Of a DNA stretch of 64,000 nucleotides, positions 59,231-64,000 are shown one piece after another. The stretch's first letter is position 1, and each line of letters begins with the position of its first letter. Under the pieces are notes generated by a model that saw only the letters and a program-made list of their open reading frames with translations, ran no database searches and was not told where the DNA came from. Origin of the DNA: 66-474 sp035281745 (GTDB taxonomy: Bacteria > Pseudomonadota > Gammaproteobacteria > Xanthomonadales > Rhodanobacteraceae); NCBI GenBank assembly GCA_035281745.1, contig DATEDI010000021.1, forward strand, positions 158,394-222,393, given 5' to 3'. The translations under genes were made by a program, and so were the position numbers.

Positions 59231-61417
59231 ATGCCATCGTTTCGTCATCGCACCCTCGCCCTCGCCTGCTGCACGCTGCTCGCCGGAACCGTGGGCGTGA
59301 CCGCGCACGCCGCGCCCGCGGCGGCCGCCGCACAGGCGGCCGGCGCCATCACCGCCAATCCGTTCTACAAGGCTTCGACGCTGCCGTTCGAGGCGCCCGA
59401 TTTCAGCAAGATCAAGAATGGTGATTTCCAGCCCGCGATCGACGAGGGCATGAAGCAGCAGATGGCCGAGGTCGAGAAGATCGCGAACAATCCGGCGGCC
59501 CCGACCTTCGAAAACACTATCGCCGCGATGGAAAAAACCGGCGCGATGCTGAATCGCGTGATGCAGGTGTTCGGCCTGCTGGCCGGCGCCGACACCAACC
59601 CGACGCTGCAGAAGGTGCAGGAAACCGAAGCGCCGAAGCTGGCCGCGCACCAGGACGCGATCTTCCTGAACCCGAAACTGTTCGATCGCATCCAGAAGCT
59701 CTACGACCGGCGCGACACGCTGAAGCTCGATCCGGAATCGAAGCGGGTGCTGGAGTACGACTACCAGCAGTTCGTGCACAACGGCGCCAAGCTGTCGGCC
59801 GCCGACAAGGCCAAGCTGAAGCACTACAACGAACAGCTCTCGACGCTCTCGGCGCAGTTCCAGAACAAGCTGCTGGCCGCGGACAAGGCCGGCGCGCTGG
59901 TGGCGACCGACAAGGCCAAGCTCGATGGTTTGTCGCCGGGTGAAATCGACGCCGCCGCGCAAGCCGCCAAGACACGCAAGCTAAATGGCAAGTGGGTGAT
60001 CCCGCTGCAGAACACCACCCAGCAGCCGGCATTGGGTTCGCTGGACAACCGCGACGTCCGGCATGAACTGTTCGAGCATGCCTGGACCCGCACCGAAAAG
60101 GGCGACGCCAACGACACCCGCGCCACCATCGAGCAGATGGCGTATTTGCGCGCGCAGAAGGCCAAGCTGCTCGGCTTCGACACCTACGCCGCCTGGAAGC
60201 TGGAAGACCAGATGGCCAAGACGCCGTCGGCAGTGATGAACTTCCTCAATCAACTTGCGCCGCCCGCGGTCGCCCGCGCCGAGGCCGAGGGCAAGGATCG
60301 CCAGGACATGATCGACCAGGACCAGAAGAAGGCCGGCAAGGCCGACTTCAAGCTGGCCGCATGGGATTGGGACTACTACGGCGAGCAGGTGCGCAAGGCC
60401 AAGTACGACTTCGACGCCTCGCAGGTAAAGCCGTACTTCGAGTTGAACAACGTGCTTGAAAATGGCGTGTTCTACGCCGCCAACCAGCTCTACGGCCTGA
60501 CCTTCAAGGAACGCAAGGATCTGCCGGTGTGGGAACCGACGGTGCGGGTGTTCGAGGTGTCCGATGCGAACGGCAAGCCATTGGCGCTGTTCTATTGCGA
60601 TTACTTCAAGCGCGACAACAAGGGCGGCGGCGCGTGGATGAGCAACCTCGTCACGCAATCGAAACTGCTCGGCGAGAAGCCGGTGATCTACAACGTCGCC
60701 AACTTCACCAAGCCCGCGCCGGGCCAGCCGGCGCTGCTGTCGTTCGACGACGTGATCACGATGTTCCACGAGTTCGGTCACGCCCTCAACGGCATGTTCG
60801 CCGACCAGGAATACCCGAGCCTGTCGGGCACCGTGCCGCAGCGCGACTTCGTCGAGTTCCCCTCGCAGTTCAATGAACACTGGGCGCTGTACCCGACCGT
60901 GTTCGCGCACTACGCGAAGAACTACAAGACCGGCGCGCCGATGCCGAAGGAACTGGTCGACAAGCTCAAGAATTCGCAGCTCTTCAACAAGGGCTACGAC
61001 ATGACCGAGCTGATCTCCGCCGCACTGCTCGACATGTCCTGGCACACGATTTCGCCGAGCGCACCGAAGGTGAGCGACGTCGACGCGTTCGAGGCCAAGG
61101 CACTCAAGGACAACCACGTCGACTTGAGCTACGTGCCGCCGCGCTACCGTTCCAGCTACTTCTCGCACATCTGGGGCAGCGGCTATTCCGCCGGGTATTA
61201 CGCGTATCTGTGGACCCAGATGCTGGCCGACGATGCCTACGGCTGGTTCGAGGAACACGGCGGCCTGACCCGCGCCAATGGCGACCGCTTCCGCAACATG
61301 GTGCTGTCGCGCGGCAACACCGAAGACCTCGCCAAGATGTACGCCGACTGGCGCGGCCGCGCGCCCAACATCGACGCGATGAAGAAGGATCGCGGGTTGG
61401 AGCCGCCGAAGAAGTAA
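59231..61417 (+). CDS. Exported M3-family metallopeptidase (peptidyl-dipeptidase Dcp-like)
   Basis: The 728-residue protease has a signal peptide (about 1-27, ending VTAHAAP). The zinc site is HEFGH in MFHEFGHALNGMFA (about 513-517), with the third ligand Glu in the following FVEFPSQFNEHW region. The C-terminal GYSAGYYAYLWTQML block is typical of M3 dipeptidyl carboxypeptidases. An AAGGAG site lies before ATG 59231. Dcp cleaves C-terminal dipeptides from oligopeptides, here in the periplasm. It ends in a clear terminator. Confidence 0.93.
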   Translation: MPSFRHRTLALACCTLLAGTVGVTAHAAPAAAAAQAAGAITANPFYKASTLPFEAPDFSKIKNGDFQPAIDEGMKQQMAEVEKIANNPAAPTFENTIAAMEKTGAMLNRVMQVFGLLAGADTNPTLQKVQETEAPKLAAHQDAIFLNPKLFDRIQKLYDRRDTLKLDPESKRVLEYDYQQFVHNGAKLSAADKAKLKHYNEQLSTLSAQFQNKLLAADKAGALVATDKAKLDGLSPGEIDAAAQAAKTRKLNGKWVIPLQNTTQQPALGSLDNRDVRHELFEHAWTRTEKGDANDTRATIEQMAYLRAQKAKLLGFDTYAAWKLEDQMAKTPSAVMNFLNQLAPPAVARAEAEGKDRQDMIDQDQKKAGKADFKLAAWDWDYYGEQVRKAKYDFDASQVKPYFELNNVLENGVFYAANQLYGLTFKERKDLPVWEPTVRVFEVSDANGKPLALFYCDYFKRDNKGGGAWMSNLVTQSKLLGEKPVIYNVANFTKPAPGQPALLSFDDVITMFHEFGHALNGMFADQEYPSLSGTVPQRDFVEFPSQFNEHWALYPTVFAHYAKNYKTGAPMPKELVDKLKNSQLFNKGYDMTELISAALLDMSWHTISPSAPKVSDVDAFEAKALKDNHVDLSYVPPRYRSSYFSHIWGSGYSAGYYAYLWTQMLADDAYGWFEEHGGLTRANGDRFRNMVLSRGNTEDLAKMYADWRGRAPNIDAMKKDRGLEPPKK

Positions 61418-61481
61418 AAGCGATCCGGCGAGCCGCGCGCGCTGTTATCCGCGACTGGCTTCGCCGGGTGATCCAAAGAAA

Positions 61482-61505
61482 AGCCCGCTTCGGCGGGCTC
61501 TTCTT
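61482..61505 (+). terminator. Intrinsic terminator after the M3 peptidase gene
   Basis: Stem 61482-61488 (agcccgc) pairs with 61493-61499 around the stable loop ttcg, followed by the T-rich tail cttctt. It is 65 bases after the stop codon. Confidence 0.8.
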
Positions 61506-61684
61506 GTTCGGGGCATCGGTCGCTCGGCGGCTCTCGGCCGATTCTGCAATCCTCGTTCAACATCGGCGTGGTGGTCAGCTATTGCTGAAACGGATGGTCG
61601 CGCCTCACGGGAGCAATTTTCGCGGCATCTGGCGTGGGGCTTGTGCATCCTTTCCCTAGTTTAGGTTGGTGGTCGCATGCGCCA

Positions 61685-62770
61685 TCAATCGAGGAGTGCA
61701 GCCTCGAACACCAACCCGGGGCCGAAACCCAATGCCACGATCGGTCCGGAAGCATTCCGCGAGCGCATACGTTGCAGGATGAACAGGACGGTCGGTGACG
61801 ACATGTTGCCGTGTTCGGCGAGAATTGCGCGCGAGGCGTATCCGGCTTCGGCCCCGATTCCCAGCGCATCGGTGGCGGCCCGGACAATTTCGGGGCCGCC
61901 CGGATGGATCGCCCAATGTGCGATGTCGCCAATTCGCAAGTTGCGGGAAGCCAGCCAAGGCTCCAGCCATTCGCGCAGCGAAGCGCGGATGCGCCGTGGC
62001 ACCTCCAGCGTCAAGCCCATTTCGAAGCCGTGATTGCCGATCCGCCAGGTCATCGCGTCGGCCGAATCGCGGGTCAACAGGCTCGCAGTGTCCTGCAGAT
62101 GCAGCGCTGATTTGCCGGCCGGCGACAGGATTACGGTAGCGGCGCCATCGGCAAACAGTGCGTTGGCGACCACCCGCTGCCGATTGAAACCGTAGGCAAA
62201 ATGCAGGCTGCAAAGCTCGACGCAGCAGAGCAGCACCCGGGCATCCGGCGCGCTGTGCGCCAGCGCGGCTGCCACACGCAGACCGTTGAACGCGCCGTGG
62301 CACCCCATGAAGCCGATATTCACGCGACCGACATCGCGTGCCAATCCAAGGCGCTCGATCAGTTCGGCATCGAGCCCCGGCGAGAATAATCCGGTACACG
62401 ACACGATGACCACATGCGTGATGCGCGACGGGTGGATGCCGGCATCCGCGAGCGCGGCCGCACTCGCGCGCATCGCCAGTTCTCCGGACTCGCGCGTGTA
62501 CCGGGCGAGCCGAACGGCCGTGGTCGGGCCGGCATCATGTTCGGAGAGGCGTGGCGGGTAGAACGACTCAATGGATGCAGCATCATCGTCGTGCGCGAGC
62601 AGTGCGCTGCCGCGCCGTTGCACGCCGCAGCCGCGATAGATGCGTTGCAGCCACGCACGCTCGATCCCGTTCGAACAGCAACGCGCCATGGCTAATGGGA
62701 TCGCCACTTCCTGCCCGAAGGTTGCCGCTGGAACTGCCGTGCCGATGCCGGCGAGGGTGGTGGGCGTCAT
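61685..62770 (-). CDS. Type III polyketide synthase (chalcone-synthase-like)
   Basis: The 361-residue enzyme condenses malonyl-CoA onto an acyl starter to give pyrones or resorcinols. The triad is in place: Cys157 (FMGCHGAFNG), His289 (HWAIHPGGP) and Asn322 (EHGNMSSPTV). GFGPGLVFEAALLD is the C-terminal family end. The ATG at 62770 overlaps the FAD gene stop by four bases; an upstream frame to 62956 is not needed. The product in this strain is unknown, but phenolic lipids are made by comparable operons. Confidence 0.93.
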   Translation of the reverse strand: MTPTTLAGIGTAVPAATFGQEVAIPLAMARCCSNGIERAWLQRIYRGCGVQRRGSALLAHDDDAASIESFYPPRLSEHDAGPTTAVRLARYTRESGELAMRASAAALADAGIHPSRITHVVIVSCTGLFSPGLDAELIERLGLARDVGRVNIGFMGCHGAFNGLRVAAALAHSAPDARVLLCCVELCSLHFAYGFNRQRVVANALFADGAATVILSPAGKSALHLQDTASLLTRDSADAMTWRIGNHGFEMGLTLEVPRRIRASLREWLEPWLASRNLRIGDIAHWAIHPGGPEIVRAATDALGIGAEAGYASRAILAEHGNMSSPTVLFILQRMRSRNASGPIVALGFGPGLVFEAALLD

Positions 62771-63909
62771 GCGGCCGCCATGGCGCTGGCCTCGAGATCG
62801 CGATTCAGCCACGCCGTCAGCGGCGCCACCATGGCAGGCGCACGGTCGAGCAACGGAAGCGCCGCGGCCAGCAACGATGGATGGCGCAGCAATCCTGAAA
62901 TGCCGCGGCACACTCGCTGCCGTGTACGCAGCATCCGCCGGTGGCGCGCACTCCACCGGCTGGCGACGTCATCCGTCCAGCACTCGACGGCTTCGCGCAC
63001 GAAAGGCAGCATGGCAGCAGCATCCGCCATTGCCCATGCCATGCCTTCACCCGTGAAAGGTTCGACATAGCCGGCCGCGTCCCCCAGGACCAGCACGCGC
63101 CGTTCGGCACCGAGGCGACGGCGCGTGCGGGTGAGCCGAGGAGTACCGCGCCAATCCAGGCAATGCAGATCTTGGATGACCGGAAGATCCTCCGCGCGGA
63201 GAATCTCCGCGACGGCCGCGGCCGGTCCGCCGACTTCGTGGCACCGCGTCGGGTCCAGCGCCGCGGCAATATTGGCTGTGCCATTTTCGGCACGTACCAG
63301 TCCGACGTAGCCTTGCGTTGCACAGGCCATGTGGATGACGCCCGGGCCATACCCGGCAGGTGCGTCGGGGAGCGTGGCGGCCACGCCGATGCGCGCACGC
63401 GGCGCGATGCGCCAGTCCGGATCGGGCAGCAGGCGGGTCGCGAGTCCACCGCAATCTAGGACCACGCGCGCGTCGACGGTGTGGCGCGTCGAAGGGTTTC
63501 GCAACGCCACGCGGCGGCCGTGTTGTGTGTATCCTTCAAGCGCGGCACGCGTCGCCGGTAGGAAAGATACCCCGGCATCGATCGCATGCCGGACGAGTAT
63601 CGCATCCAGCCGCATCCGTGAAATCGCCATGCCCGGTGGCAACGGAAGATGGGCTGTGCGCCCACGGCAATACAACCGCATGCCAGTGCATTCACTGCCA
63701 TCGCGCAATTCAATACCGGAATTGGCAAGCGCCCTCAGGGCGGCCGCATTCAAACAGCCGCCACAGGCCTTGGCGCGGGGCCACGCGGACTTCTCCACCA
63801 GCAGCACGCGCAGCCGGGCGCGCGCGAGGTGCAGCGCACTCATGGCTCCGACGATACCGGCGCCCACAACCACCACATCCCACTGGCGCGGTGTGTCATC
63901 CGGATCCAT
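62767..63909 (-). CDS. FAD-dependent oxidoreductase (geranylgeranyl-reductase/aromatic hydroxylase type)
   Basis: The 380-residue flavoprotein has the nucleotide fold VVVVGAGIVGAMSALHLARARLRVLLVEK near the start, and the C-terminal FAD block GDAAGYVEPFTGEGMAWAMADA. The family includes hydroxylases and reductases that tailor polyketides. It overlaps the PKS gene by four bases and the methyltransferase gene by 14. It most likely hydroxylates the PKS product, by analogy with PKS-methyltransferase-oxygenase operons. Confidence 0.87.
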   Translation of the reverse strand: MDPDDTPRQWDVVVVGAGIVGAMSALHLARARLRVLLVEKSAWPRAKACGGCLNAAALRALANSGIELRDGSECTGMRLYCRGRTAHLPLPPGMAISRMRLDAILVRHAIDAGVSFLPATRAALEGYTQHGRRVALRNPSTRHTVDARVVLDCGGLATRLLPDPDWRIAPRARIGVAATLPDAPAGYGPGVIHMACATQGYVGLVRAENGTANIAAALDPTRCHEVGGPAAAVAEILRAEDLPVIQDLHCLDWRGTPRLTRTRRRLGAERRVLVLGDAAGYVEPFTGEGMAWAMADAAAMLPFVREAVECWTDDVASRWSARHRRMLRTRQRVCRGISGLLRHPSLLAAALPLLDRAPAMVAPLTAWLNRDLEASAMAAA

Positions 63910-64000
63910 GCGGTGCCTCGTGCCTGCGTGACCATGTCATCAGGAACCGCTGCGGCCAGTGCCGCTCGAAATGCACATCGTGGAGTCCGGCTCCATTCGC
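63896..64000 (-). CDS. C-terminal end of a methyltransferase-like protein (cut by the window edge)
   Basis: The last 34 residues are visible, including GLHDVHFERHWPQRFLMTWSRRHE, before a TGA at 63898-63896. The pattern resembles the end of class I methyltransferases that accompany type III PKS genes. It overlaps the FAD gene start. The rest lies outside the window, so the call depends on context. Confidence 0.55.
   Translation of the reverse strand, partial: ANGAGLHDVHFERHWPQRFLMTWSRRHEAPHGSG

Noticed and set aside
61418..61684. Possible small gene between the M3 peptidase and the type III PKS
   Set aside because: The region has the peptidase terminator and no frame with a start signal longer than chance; I see nothing else in it.

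Overview
The window is GC-rich chromosomal DNA of a gammaproteobacterium, most likely of the order Xanthomonadales (Lysobacterales), probably a Rhodanobacteraceae relative. This placement is inferred from gene content: a metK-ahcY pair with an S-adenosylhomocysteine riboswitch, a cytochrome c5-type protein, many TonB/TPR-sulfotransferase genes, a cyclic beta-1,2-glucan synthase and a type III PKS operon. I see no tRNA or rRNA gene, CRISPR array, intact insertion sequence or prophage.

Layout. 1-8.3 kb is housekeeping: the 5' part of waaA, thiol peroxidase, a 7Fe ferredoxin, a truncated globin, a TPR-GGDEF diguanylate cyclase, dusB, metK, an SAH riboswitch and ahcY. 8.3-22.2 kb is an accessory cluster: five paralogous TPR-sulfotransferases in both orientations, a stand-alone 2-oxoglutarate/Fe(II) oxygenase, a TPR-2OG oxygenase fusion and one TonB-dependent receptor. 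This is the best candidate in the window for an undescribed system; I infer cytosolic hydroxylation and sulfation of a shared protein, peptide or small-molecule substrate. 22.4-30.4 kb has an exported protein of unknown function and two near-duplicate GAF-GAF-GGDEF-EAL proteins flanking mtgA. 30.5-31.6 kb has a CBS-pair protein and a membrane-anchored cytochrome c.

31.7-48.6 kb is a same-strand carbohydrate locus: GMC oxidoreductase, DoxX, cupin, SMP-30 lactonase-like, VOC protein, a 2,920-residue cyclic beta-1,2-glucan synthase, a GH39-type hydrolase, a GH144/glycoamylase-family protein and an SDR dehydrogenase. Synthesis and cleavage of beta-1,2-glucan and oxidation of the released sugars would fit together here. 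48.7-55.9 kb is a small defence island: an orphan DUF433 protein, a Panacea-domain protein with a possible PemK/MazF-like partner, and a type I restriction-modification operon (hsdR-hsdM-hsdS). HsdM carries in-frame palindromic repeat insertions and a tRNA 3'-end-like fragment, and a REPIN-like element lies between hsdS and hsdM.

56-61.4 kb holds msrC and an overlapping run of a TMEM175-type channel, bioD, a methyltransferase and a small conserved gene, followed by an M3 metallopeptidase. 61.7-64 kb is a type III polyketide synthase operon (PKS, FAD oxidoreductase, and the end of a methyltransferase that runs off the window).
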